A program made the translations under genes and the position numbers. From Leishmania martiniquensis (taxonomy: Eukaryota > Euglenozoa > Kinetoplastea > Trypanosomatida > Trypanosomatidae), in the NCBI RefSeq assembly GCF_017916325.1, contig NC_090150.1:423936-487935 (forward strand): DNA of 64,000 nt. The letters are read 5' to 3'. Positions within the stretch are counted from its first letter, which is position 1. Every line of letters begins with the position of its first letter. Shown in pieces: positions 30,080-39,896 of the stretch. Under the pieces are notes generated by a model. That model was not told where the DNA came from. It saw nothing but the letters and a program-made list of their open reading frames with translations, and did not search any database.

Positions 30080-30902
30080 CGGACGTATGCGTGTCACAGG
30101 CCAGAGAAACATAAATCGCTGATAGGACATTCACCTCCTCCCCCATGAGGAGGAGGATGAGGGGTGGCAGAGAGCAACGCGATAGACGCAAGGTGCGCGC
30201 GCGCGTGTGTGTGTGGTGGCGTGAAGAAAGGGCACCGCCGCCAACGTCGTCACGCACACATACACGCACACACACGCACACACACAACGACGGGAGAGAG
30301 ACATTTAATTGGCAACAAAGGAGGAGGAGGATAGGATAGGATAGAGAGAGAGGGTGGTGGTGGTGGAGGACCGGGAGTGGCCGTGGGCAGCACCTTTCTC
30401 AACGATGCTGACGAGCACACACGTGCCAGCTGGCAATCTGACGACGACCATGAGCAGATCAGCGGCCGGCAACGGTTCTCTTTCACCCCCCCTTTCTCTT
30501 CCTCTTCCTCTTTTCCGCCGCTTCTGCACGGTGTTGGGGGAGAGGAAAAGGCGATGGGGAACACCTGAGCCAGACAGCGCGCGCGCGCACGCACACACGT
30601 GCGTGCGTGTAGACAAAGTTCAGCGGCATTGCCGGACAGCATCACTGCTTATGTACATAGAAGAGACAGAAGGACGGGGCAGGATGCGTGTGCAGCGCTG
30701 TCGAGAAGAGAAGACACGCACACACACAGGAAAAAGAAATACCATGCAGCAGACAGAAGTCTGCGTGTGCGTGGTGTGCACATCATGCGCGATCACACGG
30801 GAGGGGAGGGGGGAGACAGCGCAAAGGACACACGGCTGACGAGAAGTGGGGCCTGGCGCGCATGATACTGTTGCCCTCACTCATCGCTAAACGCTCGCAC
30901 CT

Positions 30903-31487
30903 TTAGACGCTCTTGCACGAGGGCCCGCCACTCGTTCCCTGCAACTGCCCCAGCTGCTTCTGCAGCTCTACAATGTCGGGCGTCGTCGTCGGCACGGGGG
31001 TGCACAGGTACTTCGCCAGCTCGTCGATGCGCACTCGCCCCTTCTCATCCGTCGGCACCTCAGCGAGCAACTGCCGCACGTCCGCCTCCGGCATCTTCTC
31101 CCCCAGTGTCGTGAGAAGAGTAATGAGCTCAGAGAGCTTCAACCGACCCGAGTCGCCGACGTCAAAGGCGCGCAGCGCTGTCACGAGGTCGTCCTCGGTG
31201 GGCCCGGTGTACGGCTGCTGCATCAGCTTCACGAACGCGTCATAGGAGGCAGGGTTGGGCAAGGGCCGTAGAAGATCGTTGAGCTCCGCCTCCGTGTAGC
31301 GGCGCCCGAGGCTGCGGAGGATGTGCTTGAGGTCGATGTGCGACACAAACCCAGTGTGCCGCTCGTCGAAGAGGTTCCATGTCGAGCTCCACTCCAGAGG
31401 TACGGAGGAGTTGCCCGGAACTGGCGAGGCGGATGCCGCTACTGCTGCCGCCGCAGCTGCGGCAGTCGCTGCTTCTGGAGCGGCCAT
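30903..31487 (-). CDS. calmodulin / myosin light chain-like EF-hand protein
   Basis: 194 residues with an Ala-rich N-terminal extension (MAAPEAATAAAAAAAVAAS) and a calmodulin-like two-lobe body. EF1 loop at 41-52 (DERHTGFVSHID) and EF3 at 109-120 (DVGDSGRLKLSE) keep the first Asp and last acidic position but lack most oxygen ligands. EF2 (about 78-90) and EF4 (about 145-156, PTDEKGRVRIDE) are further decayed. Calcium binding is therefore weak or absent, as in many myosin essential light chains, which also carry Ala/Pro-rich N-terminal extensions. It may serve a myosin or another IQ-motif partner; this is inference. The start at 31487 is chosen because upstream codons read as flank. The protein ends CKSV, and no N-myristoylation signal is present. 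Confidence 0.82.
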   Translation of the reverse strand: MAAPEAATAAAAAAAVAASASPVPGNSSVPLEWSSTWNLFDERHTGFVSHIDLKHILRSLGRRYTEAELNDLLRPLPNPASYDAFVKLMQQPYTGPTEDDLVTALRAFDVGDSGRLKLSELITLLTTLGEKMPEADVRQLLAEVPTDEKGRVRIDELAKYLCTPVPTTTPDIVELQKQLGQLQGTSGGPSCKSV

Positions 31488-32295
31488 GACGTCCACTAAC
31501 GTCTGATGGCGAGTAAGGACGGGAGAGAGGGAGAAAGGTTCTGACGCGAGGTGGTGCGCTGTCTGTGTGGTGTATAGTTGCTGAGCTGTCGTGCCGCCCG
31601 TCGTGGCGAGTCGAAGGAGAAGCAGTGATGCACGGTGAGGGGGGAGTGCGGGCAGTAAGGAAGCGGTGAGAGGAGGAGATGGGGTCTTCGATCCCACCGA
31701 ATGGGACGCGAGAAGAGGCGTTCAGGGAGTGCGCGTCATCGATTGCCGCCCACTCCTCGATGAGCATGGGCGCCCTTCGTCTACCCGAGTCGACATATAC
31801 GTTGGCCTCTTCCCTCAGTCGCGCCGACTTTCAACACCGACGTGGCAGAGCAGCTCGACGGAGAGGGAGGGAGAGGGGGCGCTGGCCGCAGCGGTAGCGG
31901 CCACGGGGCATGTTTACTGGCGTGTGCAGCAGACAGTAGAGAAGGGGGTGGGAATACGCGCAGTCCCTCTCCACCACCCCCACCCCCCGAGAGAAAACGA
32001 AGAAGGGAAGACTCATCTACACAAAAAAGGGGATGGGCGTGCGTGTGCGTGTGTGTGGGGGGCTAACGTGCCCTGGTACAAGAGGAGCGGTGCTGCTGCC
32101 GACGGGTGATGGACGGCTGCTTTGCCTCCCCCCACCCCCACCAACATCTCCGCCTCTTTAGAGTAGGGACGAAGAGCAGCAGCGCCAGTCCAAGACATGT
32201 GCACAACACAGAGAGAGAGCATATAAATAGGGAGCGGCGGTCAAACACACACACACACACACATGTGCGAGCGCGCCTGCACGCAAGGCTTGACT
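31488..32295. other. intergenic region, 808 bp
   Basis: GT run near 32042-32058 and a (CA)n run at 32244-32263. No gene seen. Confidence 0.6.
32244..32263. repeat. (CA)n microsatellite
   Basis: About nine to ten CA units in the 3' flank of the MAP65-like gene. Confidence 0.85.
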
Positions 32296-35200
32296 CTACG
32301 GAGGTGGCGCACTGCCCAGCTTCGTGCGGATGGCTGATGTGGAAGGGGGCGAGGGACTCATGGACGGGTGTGCGATCCCCTTCCGTGTCTGCGAGTGCGT
32401 GTTGGACGAGGCGAGGGAGAGCCCACGACGTGGCAGCTGTGGTGGCAGCGGCGGTGGGGAGCGGGATGGCACTCGAGCTGCTTCGGACCTGAAAGGGGCA
32501 GGCTTGCATGAGCGCGATGCTTCCTGTGAGTAGGGCGGTGTGCGGGAGCGTACCGGAGGCGATGTAGTGTTGCTATGGTGCCGAAGCGAGTCACCAGAAC
32601 GTTCTAGAGGAGTTGTGCGAGTACCAGCACCTCCGCTTCGAGCCCCAGTAGCCTCATGGCGTCCCGGAAGACGCTTCGATGAAGCATCGGCTATCGCCAA
32701 GGGTGTCATGCCGCAGCGGGAAGGAGGCGTGCAGACTGGCATCGGCGAACCGTTGCGAGAGGGGTGTGGAGACGTCCGTTTATCAGAGGCTGCGAGCGGC
32801 TGCTCGGCGCGATGCCGCACGAGCGCTGGCGGGGCTGGGGAGGCGCTGCGGTGAGGTGGATACGACCGCAGGGGCGGTGGGCTCGACGCACTGCGACTCC
32901 GCAGGCGCGAGGCTGGCGTCGCTGTTGTGGTCTTCGGAGCCGTTAGCAGGTCGCGAACACGGTGACCATGAATCCAGAGCTCCGCCTTGGCCGACCTTGA
33001 CGGAGGCGATACTGTGACGCCACGACTATCGTTGTCGCGGCGGCCCACATCCGCGGTGTCCTCGCGAGGGTCGGTGGCGGCTTGCAGCGCATCCCACGCC
33101 GCGACGAGCTCCTTTAGCTGGCTCACAATGCGAGGCAGCTCCTTCGCTACCCGCCGCCGCGTTTTCTCCTCCTGCAGGAGCTGCTTCGCCATGTTGCCTT
33201 TCTTGTTCAAGAGCCGCTCGCGGCTCGTGGCACGCATCTCTGCCTCTTCCCGGAGAATCTCCTCATAGTTCTGCACCAGCGGCGCTGCTTGCTGGATGAT
33301 GTGCAGCCGCAGGCGCAAGAGCTCCATCTCGTCCTCTGCCTGCTCACGCACCTGCTGACACGCGGCCAGGTGACGCTGAAAGCTGAGAAGAACCTTGTCA
33401 GGTTTCAACGGTGGCACCTCAGCGCCTGCAGCCACCCCACGCCAGTCGCTGCAGCGTGTAGCTTCGTTCTTGCCGTCCTTGTACCGCTGCTGGTGCTGCC
33501 GTGTCGCGATGACAGCGGCTGACTCTGCCTGGAATGTTTCGAGTAGCTCTTCCTCCACTGCCACGCGCAGCTCCCCGTCTGGTGCCACTGCGTATGTTTT
33601 GTCGCACGTTGCCGCATAGTAGGCCTCATAGATGGTGCGCAGCCGCGCCATTGTCTTCTCCACCAGAGCGTCCTGCTGTGCGCTGAGGTGCGCCTGAAAC
33701 GCGAGCCGAGCGCGGCGGACGTAGTCGAGGACCGGTGCATACGAGGCGGCACGAAGGACTTGGCGGACGACTGGCGGCAGGTACAAGCCGTCAATGGCCC
33801 GATGCGCACCATTGTGCTCACCTGCACTGTCGCTATCACCCACCACAGTCGGTGGCGTGAGTCTCTCGCTGCTCTTCAACGATGAGGAAGACAAGCCAGC
33901 TGAGGATTCCGCCACCGACAGCGCGTGCAGCGATGCTAGTTTGGCTGCAGGACTAGCCTGCTGCTGCTGCTGCGCGGCCACATCCGCCTCGTACGTGGCG
34001 TGCAGCTGCCGGTACCGAGCGATGATCTCCTCTGCTGTGCTTGTGTACGGCTCCGGCTGGAGAGGGGGGAGAGGCGGCGCGCAGATGGCCGCTGTGGCAG
34101 CCTGTGTCATGGCCCTCTCGCCATCGCCACTGCTGCAGGTAGGGCCACCGGCCTCACCTTGACTCGCCGCCTCGCTCCTGGATCGATTCGTGAGAGACGT
34201 CAGTGACGAAGCCGCTGGGGACGTCCTGCGAGCAGACATGGTCCGCCACAGCTTCTCTAGCGTGTCGAGCGCATGCAGCTCCTCCTGCGCCTCCTGTTGC
34301 ATGCGCTGATTGTGCTCGTCAATGCCGCGTACAATCGCCTCGGCTTCGGCGTGGATGCGCGTGAGGGCGAGGTCTTGATGAGTACCGTAAGCGGTGATGT
34401 CGGACACGTCCACCTCCAACACCGTCGCGCGCGCCTCCGCGGTCGGCGGCGTGCCGGGGTCGCCACCCCGCACCACCATCTTCGCGGCAGCGCACACGCT
34501 AGCGGGTGGCGTAGCTGTCTGTGCGGTGGCGCGTGCCTCCGTCGTCGCTGTCATGGTATTGCACGTCGGCCACGTCGAGCTACTCGCTTCGCCTTCAGCA
34601 CGGCACTCAAGTAGTGTGCCATCGACGTTGCCATCGTTCCCGCTCGCGCGGTGCGGTGCGTCGAGGGAGCACGAGGCCGCCGACAAGAGCAGCTGCAGTT
34701 CTGCACGCGTGGCGTCCTGCAGCGAGGTTGTTGGGCGGTTGACAAGCGCCTCGATGGCGTCTGCGTCTTCGTTGGCACCGAAGCCGGTGCTGCCGCTGCT
34801 GCTTTCGCACTTACCGCTGGATGGTACTCCCGAGCGGGCGACGAGGCCGGACGTCTTTGGAGATGTCAGCGGCGAGACAAAGCGGGAGGAGCACGCGGAC
34901 ACCTCGCCGACAGCGATAGTTCTCTGCGGCCTTCCATCCATCGCAGAGTCCCCATCGCGGCTGACCTGCTTTCCAAGCACGCTAGCGCTGCAGTCCTCCT
35001 CTTTGCCGAGGTACTTGGCTCGATACGCCGCACGTAGCACCACCTGCTCCTGCGCGCTGCGGCTCATAATGGCTCGCTGCTTGCACAGCAGCTGCAGTAA
35101 TCGAAGTCGGTTGTCGGCAAGGCGCTGCAGTCGATCCAGCTCTGCTTGCAGCTGTTGACGTACGCCTTCGTGAGTGTTGTTGTGCAGCAGAAGACGCAGG

Positions 35201-35931
35201 ACTTGCGCCGCCGCGCTGCAATCATTGGCGCCGTGGCCGTGTGCTACCTGCTCGCTGATGCCATCGTCCGTCTCTAAGCCCCCGCCGCCTCCCTGATGGA
35301 CGAGCTCGTGCGGCGGCGCATCGCTGCGCTCGCCTTGCTGCCCAGACCGGAAAAGGGTTTCGAGGAGTGTGGTGAAGGAAGGGAGGGAGAGATAAATGAA
35401 CTCTTCTCTGTGTAGCGGTGGCACGCTCTCTGCGGCATCTCTATCGACGCCGCTGCCCATACCTGGCGTCGCCGTCAACTTCACGGCATTGTTCGCTGTC
35501 CCCGCTGCATTGCCGCTGGCGCTACCCCTGCCACCACTGCCGATAAAGGGGTGGTGCTGCTGCGTGCTTGCGTAGTGCTCTTTCAGCAGCGACACGATCG
35601 ACATCACCTCCGGCTGCCGCGGAGCGTCATCCAGCCGCAAGGCCAGGTGGCACACGTCTCGCAACAGTGCGTCGTTCTCCGTGGCCGCGTTGTACTCAGC
35701 GGCTTCCTGCACGGCGCAGAAGTCGTCGAGAAAGGGCAGGAGAGAGCCGCGCAGAAAGAGGCGCCACCTTTGCTCGCAGTCGAGGGCGGCGATGCCCATT
35801 CTCTGCCACACCGCGTATACACGCTGGGCAACGAAGGAGAGCTGCTGCACTGCGGGCGCGACGCGCGGGTCGGCAGCATCCACCGCGGCATTCATTGCCA
35901 ACGGACGTGGCTGAGGCGGTGTGCCGCTCAT
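32296..35931 (-). CDS. divergent MAP65/PRC1/Ase1-like microtubule-bundling protein
   Basis: 1211 residues from the Met at 35931 (MSGTPPQPRPLAMNAAVDAA). The N-terminal block (about 20-110, including VYAVWQRMGIAALDCEQRW and CHLALRLDDAPRQPE) matches the layout of the PRC1/MAP65 dimerisation region, W-x-x-[I/M]-G-I followed by a short Leu-rich helix. The strongest match is at about 880-960: NYEEILREEAEMRATSRERL, then LLNKKGNMAKQLLQEEKTRR, then VAKELPRIVSQLKELVAAWD. It parallels the spectrin-like microtubule-binding domain of PRC1 (NRGGNLLKEEKQR followed by LPKLEEELKARIELWE). Coiled-coil stretches lie between. The tail (about 970-1211) is basic Ser/Pro/Arg-rich, like the PRC1 tail. Long Ala/Ser/Thr-rich insertions roughly double the usual length of about 600 residues. 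Expected role: crosslinking antiparallel microtubules in spindle or cytoskeleton. The assignment is by remembered family motifs. Confidence 0.68.
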   Translation of the reverse strand: MSGTPPQPRPLAMNAAVDAADPRVAPAVQQLSFVAQRVYAVWQRMGIAALDCEQRWRLFLRGSLLPFLDDFCAVQEAAEYNAATENDALLRDVCHLALRLDDAPRQPEVMSIVSLLKEHYASTQQHHPFIGSGGRGSASGNAAGTANNAVKLTATPGMGSGVDRDAAESVPPLHREEFIYLSLPSFTTLLETLFRSGQQGERSDAPPHELVHQGGGGGLETDDGISEQVAHGHGANDCSAAAQVLRLLLHNNTHEGVRQQLQAELDRLQRLADNRLRLLQLLCKQRAIMSRSAQEQVVLRAAYRAKYLGKEEDCSASVLGKQVSRDGDSAMDGRPQRTIAVGEVSACSSRFVSPLTSPKTSGLVARSGVPSSGKCESSSGSTGFGANEDADAIEALVNRPTTSLQDATRAELQLLLSAASCSLDAPHRASGNDGNVDGTLLECRAEGEASSSTWPTCNTMTATTEARATAQTATPPASVCAAAKMVVRGGDPGTPPTAEARATVLEVDVSDITAYGTHQDLALTRIHAEAEAIVRGIDEHNQRMQQEAQEELHALDTLEKLWRTMSARRTSPAASSLTSLTNRSRSEAASQGEAGGPTCSSGDGERAMTQAATAAICAPPLPPLQPEPYTSTAEEIIARYRQLHATYEADVAAQQQQQASPAAKLASLHALSVAESSAGLSSSSLKSSERLTPPTVVGDSDSAGEHNGAHRAIDGLYLPPVVRQVLRAASYAPVLDYVRRARLAFQAHLSAQQDALVEKTMARLRTIYEAYYAATCDKTYAVAPDGELRVAVEEELLETFQAESAAVIATRQHQQRYKDGKNEATRCSDWRGVAAGAEVPPLKPDKVLLSFQRHLAACQQVREQAEDEMELLRLRLHIIQQAAPLVQNYEEILREEAEMRATSRERLLNKKGNMAKQLLQEEKTRRRVAKELPRIVSQLKELVAAWDALQAATDPREDTADVGRRDNDSRGVTVSPPSRSAKAELWIHGHRVRDLLTAPKTTTATPASRLRSRSASSPPPLRSYPPHRSASPAPPALVRHRAEQPLAASDKRTSPHPSRNGSPMPVCTPPSRCGMTPLAIADASSKRLPGRHEATGARSGGAGTRTTPLERSGDSLRHHSNTTSPPVRSRTPPYSQEASRSCKPAPFRSEAARVPSRSPPPLPPQLPRRGLSLASSNTHSQTRKGIAHPSMSPSPPSTSAIRTKLGSAPPP

Positions 35932-37044
35932 TTCCGTGCCCTCCGCACAAACACTTCTTACCCCCCTCGCCCCGTCCTCAAAGAGGGGTGCCGCGACACG
36001 GCAGCGCACGCGCACGCACGCACCGTTTCGACGAGGTGATTCCGCCCCCCTCTCTGCTGTCGTGCGACTCTAAGGTGATGATGTGTCGCAGGACACACGC
36101 GCACTCGCCCCTGTCTATGAACAAAAAAAAACGGTGAAAAGAAAATGGCGAGCTTCTTCGTCTTCTGAAGGCATAAACGCGAAACAAAGGGTGAGAGGGC
36201 GCCGTTGTGGAGGTGGTGACGGTGACGTGGACTGTCGTGATGCGCCCATAAATGCGCACAGGCCACACAACATGAGAGAGGTCAAGGCCGGGAAGGGGAG
36301 AGTGCGAAGGGTTTCAAGTGAAAGTGCTGCAGTGCATCAGCAAGGGACGACCATCTGCGTACGCGCAGAAAAGGTAGCGCACAAACAGGGGAGGCGCACT
36401 CGGATCTGCGCGCGTGCCCGTGATACTGAGTGTGGGGAGGGCGATGCGGCCACGGTGAGACACCACCCCAACAGGAGGAAGTGGCGCGAGGGCAGAGAGA
36501 GGACGCCACGACAACAAACGCCTACGTACCGGCCGTCTTTTCTTCCGCCGACCCTGAACAGCCCGCTCTCCTCGACCACATCTCATCTGCTCTGTCTCTC
36601 TCTCTCTCTTGCCGTGAGTGATGGAGAGTACAGCGAGGACGCTCCAGCAAGGAAAGCGGGTGGTGGGTGGTGGCGGGGAGACGACGCGCATCATGACGAC
36701 GGCATGTGGTGTGCGCGCACATGGTGACAACTCACGGTGACGATGCGGTGAAACGGCATCGCCTAGTGCGCGCCGTCTTCCTCTTCCGTCCTTTCCCATG
36801 CGTGTACGCAAACATTTTTTTTTTGGAGACAATTGAGTGAAAGAGTCCGCGGCGCGCGCGCGCACACACACACTCACTCACTCACCGATGAAAAAAGAAC
36901 GACAAGAGAAAAGAAAAAGTAATGCACTTGACGATGTTCTCTTCGCACCTCAGCACCTGCCCGTCATCTCGCTGCTGCCGCCCCATCCAGAGGGGCGTCC
37001 GACGCGCGTACATCGCGCGCCCCTCGGGGAAACGCCCTCGCTCG
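35932..37044. other. intergenic region, 1.1 kb
   Basis: Contains an A8-A9 run near 36122-36130, a CT run near 36594-36612, a T9 run at 36815-36824 and a (CA/GC)n run at 36855-36872. Nothing gene-like. Confidence 0.55.
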
Positions 37045-37704
37045 CTACTCAGCCGCGGTGATCTGTTTCGGCTCAATCACCGTGATCACATCCGGCAGCG
37101 GCTCCGACGGGCCGTTGCGGCCAGTCGAGTCACCCGGGAGCATGATCTTGACCTTGACACCGATGCAGCCGGCGCGCATGTAGCAGTGGCGGCAGGCAGA
37201 GTCGACGAAGGACTTGTGGGCCGTGCCAGACTTGATCATGTAGCCATCGCGGAAGGTCATGCTCTTCGCACGCTGGCCCTTGATCTTGCCGCCAACAGTG
37301 ACCTCGCAGCCCTTGGCGCCTGACTCCATGACGTAGCGGATGATGCCCATGGCGGCGCGGCGCACCTGCAGGTTACTCAGGAGCTTGAAGCGGAGGGACT
37401 CGACCTGGGCCATCGCTGACAGGCCGCGCACCTCCACACGCTCAACGTACAGCTGGAGCTTGCCCTCCTTGTAGTTGAAGCGCTGCTGGATGCAGGCGGT
37501 CAGCTCGCGGATGCGGCGGCCGTTCACGCCGAGCACCTCCCGAGTCTTCGTCGCCTTGATCACGATCTCCGTGCGGAGGGTCGTGACGTGGTACGAGACA
37601 CCGGAGAAGCCCTCCTCCGCCAGCTCGCGCTTGAGGAATTCGAACAGCTCGGCGTAGAACACGCCATCGCGGATGATCATGCGCTTCTTGGAGAGGGGGC
37701 CCAT
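37045..37704 (-). CDS. RPS3: 40S ribosomal protein S3 (uS3)
   Basis: 219 residues, the usual length in trypanosomatids. The N-terminal KH domain (about 20-95) contains the helix-turn [20 protein letters not shown], a variant of the [13 protein letters not shown] block that lines the mRNA entry tunnel. The C-terminal S3 domain includes [34 protein letters not shown] and the final strand [12 protein letters not shown]. It is a structural component of the small subunit head at the mRNA entry site. Codon use is strongly GC3-biased, typical of a highly expressed gene. The ATG is preceded directly by a run of A residues on the coding strand. Confidence 0.98.
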   Translation of the reverse strand: MGPLSKKRMIIRDGVFYAELFEFLKRELAEEGFSGVSYHVTTLRTEIVIKATKTREVLGVNGRRIRELTACIQQRFNYKEGKLQLYVERVEVRGLSAMAQVESLRFKLLSNLQVRRAAMGIIRYVMESGAKGCEVTVGGKIKGQRAKSMTFRDGYMIKSGTAHKSFVDSACRHCYMRAGCIGVKVKIMLPGDSTGRNGPSEPLPDVITVIEPKQITAAE

Positions 37705-37746
37705 TTTTTTTTATTTTTCGTCTTGCTCTGGAGAGACTGAGAAAAG
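37705..37746 (-). promoter_or_regulatory. predicted trans-splice acceptor and short A-rich leader of RPS3
   Basis: On the coding strand CTTTTCTCAG lies at 37737-37746, followed by another pyrimidine-AG and then an A-rich leader ending in eight to nine A residues before the ATG. Predicted 5' UTR about 20-35 nt. A short leader suits a ribosomal protein gene; prediction only. Confidence 0.45.
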
Positions 37747-38345
37747 TGCTTCACCGAAAAACACAATGCCAGTTCAGTGGTAGCGGGCCAGTCGCATGCG
37801 CCCGTGAAATGGAGTGCGCACGGGCGTGTGTGTGTGTGCAAGGCCGCGGGCGAGACAGGAAGCAGATAGCAAGAGAGGAGAGGCAGGAGGGCGGAGGCAG
37901 GATGGTTGGCGCAGCTCAGCATATGGGCCGGCCCCTTCACAGGGCGTTTTGCCCCTCCTCCCTAACCTCCTGTGACAGGTGGGGGGGAGGAAAGAAGGGG
38001 CTCAGTGTGAATGCATGCACCGTGTGCTGTCATGGAGACATGTATGCGAGAGCGTGTGGCAGGCACGCACACACACCACGCCAGAGAGATGGTGAGGAGG
38101 TGCTGGTGAGGGGACGGCATCACAATCCTTTTCTCCTTGTCAGGCGCGCACCCCCATCTGCACCGTGCACTTCGCCGCTCTCCCCTTCACTCCCCCGATT
38201 ACTCGCAGACGGCTGTTATGGATGCGTGAGGAAGGTGGCGCGCGGAAGAAGCCCCTCCCCGCCCCCGCCAACAGACGTTCTCGCGGGCTCAGGGGCACAC
38301 AGACACAACGGGAGGGGAGGGAGCGAGCATCCATGTGCTGGATCG
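37705..38345. other. intergenic region, 641 bp
   Basis: Apart from the RPS3 leader it holds a purine-rich stretch (37850-37900) and a G-rich run at 37981-37999. No gene seen. Confidence 0.55.
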
Positions 38346-39293
38346 CTAGTGCTTGCGCTCTTCGTCCTCAGGGCAGTAAACCTGACAACGCTTCAACCTC
38401 TCCAGAATAGCATCGATGCCGGTTTCATCGTCCGCCGCCTTGACGCGCGACGGGGTAGGCATCACGAGGCTCTCGCGCATCCCCGATGTGGAGGTGGCCC
38501 ACCCCGGGCGGAGAGGGGCAGCACCGACATCGGCGACACCAGTAGCGGCGGCCGCCACTGGCCCGATCGATGGTGTCTCCCGTGCGTCGGAGGAAGGGTT
38601 GCCCTGCAGATGCGGTGCATTCGTAGGCGGGGATGACGAGCTCGGGCCTGGCGCTGCGTTGCCCTTGGCCGCAGCTGCTCTTGAGGCTGCCTTGCGAAAC
38701 AACCGCCAGCCCCATACGCCACCCTCTGCATTTATCGATGGCGTCTCACTCGCGTTCCGCCACGATGCTGCGTCTTTCGGGGCTGCCTCGCGGGCCTGAA
38801 CCCCGAGCTCGCGGAAGCGCCGCTCCTCCTCATGCTGGCGGTGCTTTGCCTCCATCGTTTCGGACTTCGCCCGTTGCGACGCCGCCAGCTGCTCCTCGAT
38901 CGTTGGTACATCCTCCATCATGTTTGGGTACCCAGGGTGCCATCGACGCAGTACCACGTCAGGGGAGCAGTCGAAGACATCCTTACCAAGCCGCTGACTC
39001 ACCTCGTTGTGCATCTCACACACGTAGCGCGACACGGTGAGCTTGTCGCGCACGTCTGGCGGGTGGTCCCGCACGTACTCCCGCATGTGGTAGGCACACC
39101 AGCTGCAAGCGTACACATGCGCCCACGACTCGATGAAGTTTTTCATTGCGGCCTGCTGCACGGCGGAGGGCCTGTACGGGTAGACGGCGGCCGAGGAATG
39201 GAGGATGTTCCACCCCGACGCCCCCAGCTCCAGCGGCGTCGGGCACTCGCCCGGGATGAGGGTGAGCCGCTCGTGCTCTTCGCTGTCCGACAT
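38346..39293 (-). CDS. ERV1: Erv1/ALR-family FAD sulfhydryl oxidase
   Basis: 315 residues. The Erv/ALR helical domain covers about 20-125. It has the redox-active CSWC at 63-66 next to the flavin, the aromatic WNILHS/WCAYH elements and the structural Cys pair C93/C110 (CEMHNEVSQRLGKDVFDC). A single N-terminal Cys17 replaces the usual shuttle CxxC arm. The C-terminus ends in CQVYC (C303/C307), a CX3C matching the kinetoplastid-specific second (KISS) domain. A disordered Ala/Ser/Pro linker joins the two parts. In this lineage Erv is thought to oxidise intermembrane-space import substrates in the absence of Mia40, passing electrons to cytochrome c. The start at 39293 (MSDSEEHERLTLIPGEC) places Cys17 exactly as in the Leishmania enzyme I recall. 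Confidence 0.92.
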   Translation of the reverse strand: MSDSEEHERLTLIPGECPTPLELGASGWNILHSSAAVYPYRPSAVQQAAMKNFIESWAHVYACSWCAYHMREYVRDHPPDVRDKLTVSRYVCEMHNEVSQRLGKDVFDCSPDVVLRRWHPGYPNMMEDVPTIEEQLAASQRAKSETMEAKHRQHEEERRFRELGVQAREAAPKDAASWRNASETPSINAEGGVWGWRLFRKAASRAAAAKGNAAPGPSSSSPPTNAPHLQGNPSSDARETPSIGPVAAAATGVADVGAAPLRPGWATSTSGMRESLVMPTPSRVKAADDETGIDAILERLKRCQVYCPEDEERKH

Positions 39294-39896
39294 GGATAGC
39301 TTTCAAGAGGCGAAAGAGAGAGAGGGAGACAACGGCTCCTTGCCGACGACGATGAACACCGCTTGTGGTCACGATGTACCCCTCGACGCGCTACGTGCAA
39401 TCGTTGCGAAGGTGTGGGAAAGGGATGGCGGTGATATGCGGAAAGAGTAAGATGAGCTTGACCCGATAGTCTGCTGCCTTTTGGGGAGTGGGGGAGAAAG
39501 GGGAGAGGGGGTGGAGCTGAGAACACAGGCTACGAGAAAGACACGGACACACACACACGTGCACACGGTCATGAACGCTATCCTCATTGTTGTGTGCGTG
39601 CACTTGGAGGAGGAGAAAACGGGGGGAGGGGCGCGCGATAGGGAGGGGCGGCAAGTATATTCGAGATGGGGATGCCACACTTCACACACAAAGACCTATA
39701 CATAGGTGCTCAGGCACGAACGCAAAGGCGCGGGTGGATAGCACCTTCCGGAGCAGCATCCACACACACATACACACGCAGGCAGGCAGGCACAAACGTA
39801 TATGATGCATGCTGAGCCCTTCGTCGTGCGCATGCTCTGCAGCCCCCCCCCCCCACGTCTAGACCCTTGACCTCTTCCCAGTACGCTCGTGAATCC
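39294..39896. other. intergenic region, 603 bp
   Basis: Short CA run at 39548-39558, a CAGG-type repeat near 39778-39790 and a C12 homopolymer at 39843-39854. No gene seen. Confidence 0.55.

Larger units (their letters stand above)
28864..30902. other. intergenic region, 2.0 kb
   Basis: Holds an A+T-rich patch at 29124-29168, GT runs at 29513-29528, 30061-30079 and 30205-30213, CA/GC runs at 30252-30287 and 30583-30600, and a GGATA repeat near 30328-30345. No convincing reading frame on either strand. Confidence 0.55.
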
